From Bacteroidales bacterium UBA4331 (GTDB lineage: Bacteria > Bacteroidota > Bacteroidia > Bacteroidales > Paludibacteraceae): 14,208 nucleotides of DNA. The notes beneath the pieces were generated by a model, which was given only the letters and a program-made list of their open reading frames with translations, did not search any database and was not told where the DNA came from. The translations under genes and the position numbers were made by a program. The stretch spans positions 1 to 14,208 of the forward strand of contig DGTR01000010.1 in the NCBI GenBank assembly GCA_002394395.1. Reading direction: 5' to 3'. Of this stretch, positions 6,167-14,208 are shown piece by piece (the stretch's first letter is position 1; each line of letters opens with the position of its first letter).

Positions 6167-9118
6167 TTAAAACTTGATTAGTGCTTTATTGGCAAATCCG
6201 TCGATATACATCTCCAGCGGTTGTTGGAGCCGTACATGGCGGACGAGATCGGTCTCCCCGATAGCCGGAATGGCGTCGAGGAGATCCTGGTTATAGGCGT
6301 CGGTCAGCGGCCTTGCCCAAGGATCGACGTTGATGTAGCCGACATTGAAAGAGGTCATATTCTGGAAGAAATGGCTGCCCTGGCTCGGCTCGATGCGGAA
6401 GTTCTCGAGCGAGCACTCGGCGATGGCTTTGGCCTCGCTGATATCGCCCCATTGAACGGGCACACCGAGTGTCGGGATCTGCGATCCCCAGCGGCCGTAA
6501 CCGATGAGGAGGTATTGCTTGCCTTCCTGCCGCATCTTACTGTTCCACTCGCGCAGCGTAGCCGCCATCTCTTGTGTCCGAAGGACGTCAAACGCCTCCT
6601 TTCGGAGGTAGATGATGTCCGTCACATCTTCGGTCTTGCCGACACCGAGCGCATTGCCGGAACGCAAGAAAGCGCCGTTTTCATCGACCTTTTCCCACTC
6701 CACCTTAGCCGTCAGACTGTCCGCTGAAATGGGACGAATCTGCAGCACATGGAAGATCTGCGGATCGTGCTCGAGGTTCACCGCAAACTCAATCTCCACC
6801 GGCGTCTTGATCTCCTCACGCGCAATGTCCAGAAGACACTGGATGATTTCCGCTAATGGGAAAGTATTGAATTTGAGCTGCGGAGCGAACGTGACGATAC
6901 GCGGGCCGTCGGGATAACAAGAATCGACGATGCGCATGTTCTCCCGGTCGTACGTCGAGGCGATGAGCTTGAGGGACTCAAACTGACCACATTCGTGTAT
7001 CGGAATACGCTCTAAGTTCACGGCGTCATCGACAGAAGTCTTGAATCGCTCGGGGCTGAGAGAGAGCGCCAACATCGATTGCTGGGTCTCGCGCATGGCG
7101 AGATCGACCGTCGAGGTCTGCATGACGTTCTTCGGATACTTGGGGCTGAAACGCAGCACTTGTTCGCCATCGACGACGGCTTTACCCAGACCGTAAGCGA
7201 TCTTGACGATGCCGTCTTCGGGTTTCTCTTTGCCCACCGGGTAGAAATTGATGCTGCGCGCCACGCCGGAGATAACCGGAAAATAGTAATTTCCTTCGAT
7301 TTCACCGCATACTTCCTGCAGCACGATCGCCATCTTTTCTTCTGATGGCACGTTGCCCGTGGAGATGATATACCCTCTCGATGCAGCGAAATAGACGGAC
7401 GCGTAAACGGATTTGATGGCCTTGGAGAGCATCCGCAACTGCTGGTCTTCGTTCTCCGTATGCGGGATCATGTACGTGCTATAAACGCCCGCAAAAGGCT
7501 GGTAATACGAGTCTTCGAGTTTGGAGGACGAACGAATGGCGAGCGGCCGTTTGGTAGCCCTAATAAAATGCCGGAGGGCTTCGAGAAGCTCCAAAGGCAG
7601 CGCAGACGCCACGAACTCCGAGAGGATCTCTTCATCGCTCAGATCGGCGTTGATGACGTATTGAAGACCGTTATCATGGATGAACTGATCGAAGAAATCC
7701 GTGGTGAGGATCATCGTTCGCGGCACAAGGACGCGGATGTTCTCCCATCGGTCAAAGAGGTCATGTTTCTGCAGGATATGATTGAGGAACGCCAGCCCAC
7801 GTCCCTTGCCTCCCATCGGACCGTTGCCGCAACGGGAGAAATAGATCGTGCTGTTATAAGTCTTAGGCGAATAGCGCGCTACGACGCCGAGCGCCTGATT
7901 GATGCGGTAGTCGTGGATCAGACGGATATTGATCTGGCGGATGTTCTCGATGTCCGCATCGCTATGGATACTGAGTTTTTGGACCTCGCGACCGATAGCA
8001 AACAAGCCGCGGGCAAAAAGCCATTTGGAGAGGTAGTTGTTATCACTCAGACGGCGGAAAGCAGCCGATGAAATCGAGGATATTATACGTTCAAAGCCCT
8101 CCAGATCCGACGCGCGGTCGATCTCTCTGCCGGTACGCGGGTCACGAGCGATGAAATCGCCGAAACCGAACTCCCGCTCGATATACTCGCTGACGTCCTG
8201 CGAGAGGGTCTTGGATTTCTTGACCACAAAGCCCACGTTCAGCTTTCTTGCGACAGAGCGCATCGACTCCTGCGAGGATTGCATGAGGAAGGGCATCGTG
8301 GGGTTATCTTCCCGGATGAGTTGGCATAGATCGACACCGGCGTCGAGTTTCTCGGCGGACGAAGGCTCGCCTTTATGCACCACAAATCCCACATCGGAGA
8401 TGACGCCGAGCATGTTTTTGCCGTAGCGGTTGTATAGTTCTACCGCTTCGTCATAGCAGGTTGCCATCAGCACTTTCGGCCGGGCACGCTTGCGCAGGAG
8501 CTGCTGCTTCTCATTGAGCGCATCGCGGATGGCGATGGAGTTTTGCTGGAGGACGAGCTTATAGAGCAAGGGCAGATACGTAGAGTAATACCGCACGGAA
8601 TCCTCTACCAGCATAATCGCCCGTACACCCTCATCGAGGATGTCGTGCTCGGCGTTGAGACGGTCCTCGATGAGCTTGATGATAGCGATAATCAGATCCG
8701 TGGAGTTATTCCAACTGAAGAGATAATCAATGTTGCTCTTATCCTGCTGTTCAATACGGCGGTGCACCTCTTTGCTGAAGGAGGAAAGAACGACAATCGG
8801 GCACTCCGGATATCGTTCTTTCGCCTCCGCAGCAAAATCCCACACTTCGCTTCCTCCGGCGCTATAAACGACCAGAATGAGGTCGAACGGCAGTTTCTGT
8901 AACGCTTTGCGCTCCTCGATAATCGTCAGCGCCTCTTTGGTCGTCTCTGCACGCGTGATAGACGGGGGATTAGAGAGGTTCAGTTCCGCATACTCCTGCG
9001 CAATCTGCACGTCGATACGGCCGTCCTCCTCGAGCGCAAAACTGTCGTAGTTGTTGCAAACGAGCAGGATCCGCTTCACGCGCCTCTCCATCAGCGATGT
9101 GTAGTTATTGACTTGCAT
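6167..9118 (-). CDS. Receiver-like domains fused to a PEP/pyruvate-binding (PPDK N-terminal, ATP-grasp) domain
   Basis: 983 residues. About 13-150 form a degenerate receiver-like domain: RILLV opens it, but the acidic pair is replaced (CNN). About 166-310 form a better receiver: E172-D173 (LVEDS), D242 at the phosphoacceptor position (VISDVGF), S281 and K300. About 430-800 match the ATP-grasp domain of pyruvate phosphate dikinase and PEP synthase: GPMGGKGRG (433-441), VPRTMILT (465-472), AIRSSSKLEDS (527-537), AYGLGKAVVDGE (641-652), EIEFAV (775-780) and LQIRP (792-796). The phosphohistidine and PEP-binding barrel domains of the true enzymes are absent. The C-terminal 180 residues (GYGRWGSQIP at 873-882, PSQGSHFFQNMTSF at 911-924) are conserved-looking but unknown. 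A regulatory phosphotransfer role is inferred, not shown. M10 is an alternative start. It lies between gdhA and a SIMPL gene, likely in one operon. Confidence 0.85.
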   Translation of the reverse strand: MQVNNYTSLMERRVKRILLVCNNYDSFALEEDGRIDVQIAQEYAELNLSNPPSITRAETTKEALTIIEERKALQKLPFDLILVVYSAGGSEVWDFAAEAKERYPECPIVVLSSFSKEVHRRIEQQDKSNIDYLFSWNNSTDLIIAIIKLIEDRLNAEHDILDEGVRAIMLVEDSVRYYSTYLPLLYKLVLQQNSIAIRDALNEKQQLLRKRARPKVLMATCYDEAVELYNRYGKNMLGVISDVGFVVHKGEPSSAEKLDAGVDLCQLIREDNPTMPFLMQSSQESMRSVARKLNVGFVVKKSKTLSQDVSEYIEREFGFGDFIARDPRTGREIDRASDLEGFERIISSISSAAFRRLSDNNYLSKWLFARGLFAIGREVQKLSIHSDADIENIRQINIRLIHDYRINQALGVVARYSPKTYNSTIYFSRCGNGPMGGKGRGLAFLNHILQKHDLFDRWENIRVLVPRTMILTTDFFDQFIHDNGLQYVINADLSDEEILSEFVASALPLELLEALRHFIRATKRPLAIRSSSKLEDSYYQPFAGVYSTYMIPHTENEDQQLRMLSKAIKSVYASVYFAASRGYIISTGNVPSEEKMAIVLQEVCGEIEGNYYFPVISGVARSINFYPVGKEKPEDGIVKIAYGLGKAVVDGEQVLRFSPKYPKNVMQTSTVDLAMRETQQSMLALSLSPERFKTSVDDAVNLERIPIHECGQFESLKLIASTYDRENMRIVDSCYPDGPRIVTFAPQLKFNTFPLAEIIQCLLDIAREEIKTPVEIEFAVNLEHDPQIFHVLQIRPISADSLTAKVEWEKVDENGAFLRSGNALGVGKTEDVTDIIYLRKEAFDVLRTQEMAATLREWNSKMRQEGKQYLLIGYGRWGSQIPTLGVPVQWGDISEAKAIAECSLENFRIEPSQGSHFFQNMTSFNVGYINVDPWARPLTDAYNQDLLDAIPAIGETDLVRHVRLQQPLEMYIDGFANKALIKF

Positions 9119-9119
9119 A

Positions 9120-9174
9120 AAAGTCTTACTAAAGTCTTACTAAACCCTTACTAAAGTCTTACTGAAGTCCGTAT
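9120..9174. repeat. 11-bp tandem repeat between gdhA and the 983-residue gene
   Basis: The unit AAAGTCTTACT occurs at 9120-9130, 9131-9141 and 9153-9163; 9142-9152 is the variant AAACCCTTACT and 9164-9174 is a degenerate fifth copy beginning GAAGTC. The array fills the whole intergenic space, from one base beyond the start codon of the 983-residue gene to the gdhA stop. Read on the minus strand, each junction holds TAGTAA, two adjacent stop codons, and because 11 is not a multiple of 3 the stops fall in all frames. Confidence 0.9.
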
Positions 9175-10529
9175 TATACCAACCCTTGCTCTACCATCGC
9201 GTTTGCTACTTTCATGAAACCGGCGATGTTGGCACCTTTGACGTAGTTGATATATCCGTCTTCTTCGGTACCGTACTTGAGACAAGCGGCGTGGATATCC
9301 GCCATGATGGTACGCAGACGCTGATCGACCTCCTCAGCCGTCCATTTAAGACGCATGGAGTTCTGGGTCATCTCCAGACCGGAAGTAGCTACACCGCCGG
9401 CGTTGGATGCCTTACCCGGGCTGTAGAGGATCTTTGCGCCCTGGAAGATAGCAATCGCTTCCGGTGTCGAAGGCATGTTTGCACCCTCGGTAACGCAGAA
9501 ACAGCCGTTTTTAACGAGGATCTCTGCGTCGGCTTTCTCGATCTCGTTCTGGGTAGCACACGGCATGGCGATGTCGCAGGGAATACGCCAAGGACGCTCG
9601 TTCTCAAAATACTTCGCCTGCGGGTATTTGGATACGTACTCTTTGATACGTCCGCGGCGAATGTTTTTGAGTTCGAAGATATATGCGAGTTTCTCCTCAT
9701 TGAGACCTTCCTCGTCGTAGATAAATCCGTTGGAATCGGACAAAGTGAGCACTTTAGCGCCGAGACGCATGGCTTTCTGCGCAGCAAACTGCGCTACGTT
9801 TCCTGCTCCGGAGATGCAGACACGCTTGCCTTCGAAAGACTCGCCGCGGGTAGCTAACATCGCTTCTGCGAAATAGCAAGCGCCGTAACCCGTTGCTTCG
9901 GGACGCATGAGCGAACCGCCCCACATCTGGCCTTTGCCCGTGAGGGTGCCGGTGAACTCGTCGCGGAGCCTTTTGTATTGACCGAACATAAAGCCGATCT
10001 CGCGGCCACCCACACCTATATCTCCGGCGGGAACGTCGGTGTCAGCGCCTATATGACGCTGGAGCTCGGTCATGAATGATTGACAGAAACGCATCACCTC
10101 AGCGTCGGATTTACCACGCGGAGAGAAGTCCGAACCACCCTTGGCACCACCCATCGGAAGGGTTGTGAGGGCATTTTTGAAAGTCTGCTCGAAAGCCAGG
10201 AACTTCATGATTGAGAGGTTCACGGACGCATGAAAACGGATACCGCCTTTGTACGGACCGATAGCGCTATTCATCTGCACGCGGAAACCGCGGTTGATCT
10301 GCACTTCGCCCTGATCGTCCATCCACGGCACGCGGAACATGATCACTCGTTCGGGCTCGACGATGCGCTCCATCACCTTCTGCTCGCGCAGATAGGGATA
10401 CGCCATGATCATCGGAGCTACCGACTCTACAACTTCTTTGACAGCCTGGTGAAACTCGTTCTCACCGGGGTTTTTCTTGATGAGGTCCGCCATGAAAGCG
10501 TCCACATACGCTTGGGTTTGTTTGTCCAT
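9174..10529 (-). CDS. gdhA: NADP-type glutamate dehydrogenase
   Basis: 451 residues, the usual length of the hexameric small-subunit enzyme. It interconverts 2-oxoglutarate plus ammonium and L-glutamate in the cytoplasm, the main ammonium-assimilating route of many Bacteroidales. Visible residues include K94 (GPYKGG), K118 (TFKNAL), the catalytic lysine K130 (MGGAKGG) and D170 (PAGDIGVGG). The Rossmann motif SGAGNVA (240-246) and the SDSNG segment (264-268) follow, then EGANMPSTPEA and NAGGVATSGLEMTQN near the C-terminus. NADP rather than NAD use is inferred from overall similarity to E. coli GdhA. It is transcribed divergently from lysS from a candidate promoter at 10592-10623. The next gene on the strand starts 55 bp downstream across an 11-bp tandem repeat with no hairpin terminator, so read-through is likely. 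Confidence 0.96.
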   Translation of the reverse strand: MDKQTQAYVDAFMADLIKKNPGENEFHQAVKEVVESVAPMIMAYPYLREQKVMERIVEPERVIMFRVPWMDDQGEVQINRGFRVQMNSAIGPYKGGIRFHASVNLSIMKFLAFEQTFKNALTTLPMGGAKGGSDFSPRGKSDAEVMRFCQSFMTELQRHIGADTDVPAGDIGVGGREIGFMFGQYKRLRDEFTGTLTGKGQMWGGSLMRPEATGYGACYFAEAMLATRGESFEGKRVCISGAGNVAQFAAQKAMRLGAKVLTLSDSNGFIYDEEGLNEEKLAYIFELKNIRRGRIKEYVSKYPQAKYFENERPWRIPCDIAMPCATQNEIEKADAEILVKNGCFCVTEGANMPSTPEAIAIFQGAKILYSPGKASNAGGVATSGLEMTQNSMRLKWTAEEVDQRLRTIMADIHAACLKYGTEEDGYINYVKGANIAGFMKVANAMVEQGLV

Positions 10530-10591
10530 TGTTGTACCTTAATTTTTAATTGTGAGCAAATTTACCTTTTCCGGCAAATTAAAACCGACTA

Positions 10592-10623
10592 CAAAAGTAC
10601 AAAAAAAATCCTATCTACGCAAG
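10592..10623 (-). promoter_or_regulatory. Candidate gdhA promoter
   Basis: On the minus strand, -7 TACTTTTG (10599-10592) has a 20-bp spacer to CTTG (10623-10620), a three-of-four match to the -33 TTTG. A second possible -7, TAAATTTG (10564-10557), lies closer to the start codon but lacks a -33. The leader would be about 55 bases with the first choice. Confidence 0.45.
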
Positions 10624-10658
10624 CGCGCGAACATTTTTTTTAAATTTATGTGGAAAAA

Positions 10659-10690
10659 TTTGCATATGTGGCAAAAAAGTTGTAACTTTG
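10659..10690 (+). promoter_or_regulatory. Promoter of the lysS-gpsA-pgi operon
   Basis: -33 TTTG (10659-10662), extended as TTTGCATAT, and -7 TAACTTTG (10683-10690) are 20 bp apart. The leader to the lysS ATG at 10751 is about 54 bases and has no clear hairpin. The element covers an upstream in-frame TTG at 10688, which rules that codon out as the translation start. Confidence 0.75.
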
Positions 10691-10750
10691 CACCGTCATT
10701 TATATTTTGCGTTAATAGCGCCCTATACGTCAATAAAAAAACAACAATAT

Positions 10751-12274
10751 ATGGAATTAAGCGAACAAGAACAAGTACGGCGGCAGAGTCTGCAGACGAT
10801 GCGAGACATGGGGATAGATCCCTATCCTGCAGCCGAGTATCAAGTAACCGGACACTCCACGGACATCAAAGCGCATTTTGATGAGTGGGACGGCAAAGAA
10901 GTACGTATCGCCGGACGTCTGATGTCCAAGCGAATCATGGGAAAAGCCTCGTTCATCGAGATCCAGGACTCCAAGGGACGTATTCAGGTGTATGTAAGCC
11001 GAGACGATATTCAAGCTCCTGTGGCAGAAGGAGAGCAGCCTACGACCGTGGAGCAGCAGATGTACAACGTCGTTTTCAAGAAACTGCTCGATATCGGCGA
11101 TTTCATCGGCATAGAAGGCTTCGTTTTCCGTACGCAGATGGGTGAGATCTCCGTGCACGCGAAGAAACTGACCGTATTGGCCAAATCGCTGCGTCCGCTG
11201 CCGATCGTCAAGTACAAAGACGGCGTAGCTTACGACGGATTCAACGACCCTGAGCAGCGTTACCGCCAGCGTTATGTGGACCTCGTGGTCAACGAGGGTG
11301 TCAAGGATACCTTCCTCAAACGCGCTACGATCCTCCGCACGATGCGTCAGGTGTTTGATGAGGCGGGTTATACCGAGGTAGAGACGCCTATCCTGCAGCA
11401 GATTGCCGGCGGCGCTTCGGCTCGTCCGTTCATCACCCATCATAACTCGCTCGACGTGGATATGTACCTGCGTATCGCGACCGAGCTCTACCTCAAACGC
11501 CTTATCGTCGGCGGTTTTGAGGGCGTGTATGAGATCGGCCGTAACTTCCGTAACGAAGGCATGGACCGCTCCCACAACCCGGAGTTCACCTGCATGGAAC
11601 TCTACGTACAATACAAGGACTACAACTGGATGATGGGCTTCACGGAGCAGCTTCTCGAGAAGATTGCCATCGCTGTCAACGGCACGACGAAAGTGCAGAT
11701 CGGCGACCATGAGATTGATTTCAAGGCGCCTTACCGCCGTCTGCCGATCCTCGATGCCATCAAAGAGAAAACCGGTCTTGACCTCGCTTCGATGAGCGAA
11801 GACGAGATCCGCGTGGAGGCAAAGAAACTCGGCGTAGAGGACACGGAGCATATGGGCAAAGGCAAACTCATCGACGAGATCTTCGGCGAGACCTGCGAGG
11901 GCACCTTCATCCAGCCGACCTTCATCACCGACTACCCGGTGGAGATGTCGCCGCTGACGAAGATGCACCGCTCCAAACCCGGTCTGACCGAGCGATTCGA
12001 GCTGATGGTGAACGGCAAAGAGTTAGCCAACGCGTATTCGGAGCTGAACGACCCGATTGACCAATACAACCGTTTCGTAGAGCAGATGAAGCTTGCGGAC
12101 AAGGGAGACGACGAGGCGATGGTAATCGACCATGATTTCATGCGCGCGCTCGAGTATGGTATGCCGCCGACATCGGGTATCGGTATCGGTATTGACCGTC
12201 TGGCCATCCTCATGACCGGTCAGCCGACCATCCAGGAGGTACTACTCTTCCCCACTATGAAACCGGAGACTTAA
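10751..12274 (+). CDS. lysS: Lysyl-tRNA synthetase (class II)
   Basis: 507 residues from the ATG at 10751. The open frame extends upstream to a TTG at 10688, but that codon lies in the promoter and is rejected. The enzyme charges tRNA-Lys with lysine. An N-terminal OB-fold anticodon-binding domain (about 50-145; VRIAGRLMSKRIMGKASF) precedes the catalytic domain. Class II motif 1 is near 189-215 (KRATILRTM, VETPIL), motif 2 near 258-285 (GVYEIGRNFRNEGMDRSHNPEFT), and motif 3 at 470-489 (GMPPTSGIGIGIDRLAILMT). The segment RATELYLKRL-like (RIATELYLKRL, 241-251) is also typical. The length matches the compact bacterial form. It is first in the operon; the next gene starts 1 bp after the stop codon. 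Confidence 0.97.
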   Translation: MELSEQEQVRRQSLQTMRDMGIDPYPAAEYQVTGHSTDIKAHFDEWDGKEVRIAGRLMSKRIMGKASFIEIQDSKGRIQVYVSRDDIQAPVAEGEQPTTVEQQMYNVVFKKLLDIGDFIGIEGFVFRTQMGEISVHAKKLTVLAKSLRPLPIVKYKDGVAYDGFNDPEQRYRQRYVDLVVNEGVKDTFLKRATILRTMRQVFDEAGYTEVETPILQQIAGGASARPFITHHNSLDVDMYLRIATELYLKRLIVGGFEGVYEIGRNFRNEGMDRSHNPEFTCMELYVQYKDYNWMMGFTEQLLEKIAIAVNGTTKVQIGDHEIDFKAPYRRLPILDAIKEKTGLDLASMSEDEIRVEAKKLGVEDTEHMGKGKLIDEIFGETCEGTFIQPTFITDYPVEMSPLTKMHRSKPGLTERFELMVNGKELANAYSELNDPIDQYNRFVEQMKLADKGDDEAMVIDHDFMRALEYGMPPTSGIGIGIDRLAILMTGQPTIQEVLLFPTMKPET

Positions 12275-12275
12275 T

Positions 12276-13265
12276 ATGTATCGTAAAATTGCTATCTTAG
12301 GTTCGGGCTCATGGGCGACGGCTTTGGCGAAGATCGTCATGCAGAACCAACCGGAGGTGAACTGGTTCATCCGTCGCCAGGAGGTGATTGACGAGTTCAT
12401 CGCAACAGGCAAGAACCCGAGTTATCTCGGCGCCGCCAATTTTGACGTGAGCCGTATTCATTTCTCTTCGGACATCAACCAGACCGTAGCGCAGTCGGAT
12501 GTGCTGATTCTCGCGATTCCATCGCCCTATGTGAAGCAATCGCTGACGAAGATACGCCGCGACATGACGCATAAAGTGGTCATCTCTGCGGTCAAAGGTA
12601 TGATTCCCGACGAGAACGTCATTGTGACGGATTATCTGCATAACCGTTTCCGTATTCCTTTTGACCAACTCGGCGTCATCGCCGGTCCGTGTCATGCGGA
12701 GGAGATCGCTTTGGAGCGTCTCTCGTACCTCACTATCGGCTGCGAGAACAGGCAGAACGCAGAGCTCTGGTCCAAACTCTTCCAGACGCCATACGTCCAC
12801 ACTACCCTCTCCAACGACGTCATTGGCTTGGAGTACAGCTCCGTCATGAAGAATATATACGCCATCGCAGCCGGCATGTGCCAGGCTTTGCATTACGGCG
12901 ATAACTTCCAGGCGGTGCTGCTGTCCAACGCCATCCAGGAGATTCAGCGTTTCGCGACCGCGATGAGCAATGTGCCGCGTGACATCACGGCTTCGGGTTA
13001 TCTGGGCGACGTGCTCGTCACGGGTTATTCGCAGTTCAGCCGTAACCGTCAGTTCGGTCAGATGCTCGGACTCGGTTATTCGGTCAAGGCGGCACAGATG
13101 GAGATGGAGATGGTAGCCGAAGGTTATTATGGCACCAAAGCCATTCATCAGGCGAACGAGCGTATGCAAGTCGCCCTGCCGATCGTCGATGCCATGTACG
13201 AGATCCTCTACAACCGCCAGAAGGCGAAACCTATCATCAAGTCATTAACTACTAAATTACAATAA
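12276..13265 (+). CDS. gpsA: NAD(P)H-dependent glycerol-3-phosphate dehydrogenase
   Basis: 329 residues. The enzyme reduces dihydroxyacetone phosphate to sn-glycerol 3-phosphate, the backbone of membrane phospholipids, in the cytoplasm. The N-terminal Rossmann fold opens with ILGSGSWATALA (7-18), where the family usually reads GAGSWGTALA; the G-to-A change after Trp is mild. NPSYL (47-51), SAVKGM (104-109) and AGPCHAEE (136-143) follow. The catalytic lysine is K192 in VMKNIYAIAAG (190-200), and GDVLVT (244-249) is the conserved segment of the C-terminal helical domain. It begins 1 bp after lysS and ends 2 bp before pgi, so the three genes are surely cotranscribed. The order lysS-gpsA-pgi recurs in other Bacteroidales; translational coupling is probable from the spacing. 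Confidence 0.96.
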   Translation: MYRKIAILGSGSWATALAKIVMQNQPEVNWFIRRQEVIDEFIATGKNPSYLGAANFDVSRIHFSSDINQTVAQSDVLILAIPSPYVKQSLTKIRRDMTHKVVISAVKGMIPDENVIVTDYLHNRFRIPFDQLGVIAGPCHAEEIALERLSYLTIGCENRQNAELWSKLFQTPYVHTTLSNDVIGLEYSSVMKNIYAIAAGMCQALHYGDNFQAVLLSNAIQEIQRFATAMSNVPRDITASGYLGDVLVTGYSQFSRNRQFGQMLGLGYSVKAAQMEMEMVAEGYYGTKAIHQANERMQVALPIVDAMYEILYNRQKAKPIIKSLTTKLQ

Positions 13266-13267
13266 TT

Positions 13268-14208
13268 ATGAAACTGTGTTTGAAGAATGCCGCATGCTTT
13301 GTGGATGCAGCGGCTTTGAAGAAATTAGAGTCGCAGACCGAAGCCGCCAACCTCCTCTTGGAGAACGGTCAGGGCGCAGGAAACGACTACATCGGATGGG
13401 TACATCTGCCCTCCTCTATCACGGATGAGTTCCTCGCAGAAGTACAGGCATCGGCGGACGAGTTGCGTCGTCGTTGCGAGGTGGTCATCGTTGCCGGTAT
13501 CGGCGGTTCGTATCTCGGTGCACGCGCTGTGAACGAGGCGCTCGCTTCGGCTTTCGATGCTTTCGTAGCCAAAGACCGCAAGAACCCCTATGTCGTTTAC
13601 GCAGGAAATAACATCGGTGAGGACTACCTGGCAGAACTCATGGACTTCCTCGCAGACAAGCAGTTCGGTATCATCAATATCTCCAAATCCGGTACGACGA
13701 CCGAGACCGCGTTGGCTTTCCGTCTCTTGAAGACCATGCTGGAGAAACAAGTCGGCAAAGAGGAAGCGAAACATCGTATCGTAGCCGTTACCGACCGCGC
13801 CAAAGGTGCGCTCCGCAGCCTCGCGACCAAAGAGGGTTACAAGACTTTCGTCATCCCCGACAATGTCGGTGGACGTTTCTCTGTCCTCACGCCGGTAGGC
13901 TTGCTGCCGATCGCAGTAGCCGGTGGTGACATCAAAGCGCTCGTCAAAGGTGCGCAGGATATGGAGAAAGCGACGGACGTCAAAGTGCCGTACGCAGAGA
14001 ACCCGGCTTGCCAGTATGCCGCTATCCGTAATGCCCTCTATCAGGGAGGAAAGAAGATCGAGATCCTCGTGAACTTCAACCCCAAACTGCATTATTTCTC
14101 CGAGTGGTGGAAACAACTCTACGGCGAGTCCGAGGGTAAGGATCACAAGGCTATCTTCCCGGCTTCTGTGGACTTCACCACCGACCTGCACTCGATGGGT
14201 CAGTGGAT
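13268..14208 (+). CDS. pgi: Glucose-6-phosphate isomerase (partial, cut by window end)
   Basis: The first 313 codons are present; the frame is open at the window end, and perhaps 130 residues are missing if it matches typical short bacterial enzymes. It interconverts glucose 6-phosphate and fructose 6-phosphate in glycolysis and gluconeogenesis. The start is the ATG 2 bp after gpsA. Sugar-phosphate-binding SIS motifs are clear: GIGGSYLGAR (77-86), NISKSGTTTET (137-147) and VGGRFSVLTPVGLLP (200-214, with R203). The catalytic-site glutamate is probably E287 in QLYGESEGK, and H308 in DLHSMGQW; their spacing of 21 equals that of E290 and H311 in the Bacillus enzyme. Nothing suggests damage in the visible part. 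Confidence 0.95.
   Translation, partial: MKLCLKNAACFVDAAALKKLESQTEAANLLLENGQGAGNDYIGWVHLPSSITDEFLAEVQASADELRRRCEVVIVAGIGGSYLGARAVNEALASAFDAFVAKDRKNPYVVYAGNNIGEDYLAELMDFLADKQFGIINISKSGTTTETALAFRLLKTMLEKQVGKEEAKHRIVAVTDRAKGALRSLATKEGYKTFVIPDNVGGRFSVLTPVGLLPIAVAGGDIKALVKGAQDMEKATDVKVPYAENPACQYAAIRNALYQGGKKIEILVNFNPKLHYFSEWWKQLYGESEGKDHKAIFPASVDFTTDLHSMGQW

Noticed and set aside
6167..9118. Annotation as phosphoenolpyruvate synthase or pyruvate phosphate dikinase
   Set aside because: Only the ATP-grasp domain is present; the phosphohistidine and PEP-binding barrel domains are absent.
9120..9174. CRISPR array
   Set aside because: The units are 11 bp and directly adjacent, without spacers.
10688..10750. 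TTG-initiated N-terminal extension of LysS
   Set aside because: The TTG lies inside the -7 promoter element, so it would not be in the transcript; ATG at 10751 gives the normal N-terminus.
10757..11968. Long minus-strand open frame of 403 codons
   Set aside because: Exactly antisense to lysS; its length reflects the codon bias of the true gene.
12309..13169. Minus-strand open frame of 286 codons
   Set aside because: Antisense to gpsA with no recognisable domain.
13325..14191. Minus-strand open frame of 288 codons
   Set aside because: Antisense to pgi with no recognisable domain.

Overview
The window looks like a chromosome segment of a member of the Bacteroidales (phylum Bacteroidota), probably an anaerobe. 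Three signs point this way. The gene order lysS-gpsA-pgi is typical of that order. Every gene start with a recognisable promoter shows the Bacteroidota pattern of a -33 TTTG (CTTG once) and a -7 TAnnTTTG, 19-20 bp apart, with no Shine-Dalgarno-like sequence needed. A flavodiiron protein sits beside a rubredoxin, which is a typical oxygen/NO defence pair of anaerobes. No species can be named from the sequence alone.

Left edge (1-968): the N-terminal part of a minus-strand restriction-modification protein with a PD-(D/E)XK nuclease motif. It is preceded by about 400 bp of AT-rich DNA without a convincing gene but rich in inverted repeats, and a good promoter at the far end points towards the restriction gene. 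This looks like the edge of an accessory region.

969-3384: a terminator, a 52-residue rubredoxin, the flavodiiron protein that rubredoxin probably reduces, and a membrane protein of the DUF1295/steroid 5-alpha-reductase-like family, all on the minus strand. The membrane-protein gene and the plus-strand umuC-type polymerase gene diverge from two promoters that physically overlap and share an operator-like palindrome.

3406-5463: a UmuC-like Y-family translesion polymerase followed after 6 bp by a short-chain dehydrogenase with a C-terminal membrane segment. The pair converges, with overlapping stop codons, on a minus-strand operon.

5460-10529 (minus): gdhA (glutamate dehydrogenase), then a 983-residue protein that joins receiver-like domains to an orphan PEP/pyruvate-binding (ATP-grasp) domain, then a membrane-anchored SIMPL/DUF541 protein. 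An unusual 11-bp tandem repeat fills the gdhA/983-residue junction.

10659-14208 (plus): the housekeeping operon lysS-gpsA-pgi, with 1-2 bp between genes and pgi cut by the window end.

The strongest items for a second look are the receiver/ATP-grasp hybrid protein, the nested inverted repeat in the leader of the restriction gene, and the shared umuC/DUF1295 control region.
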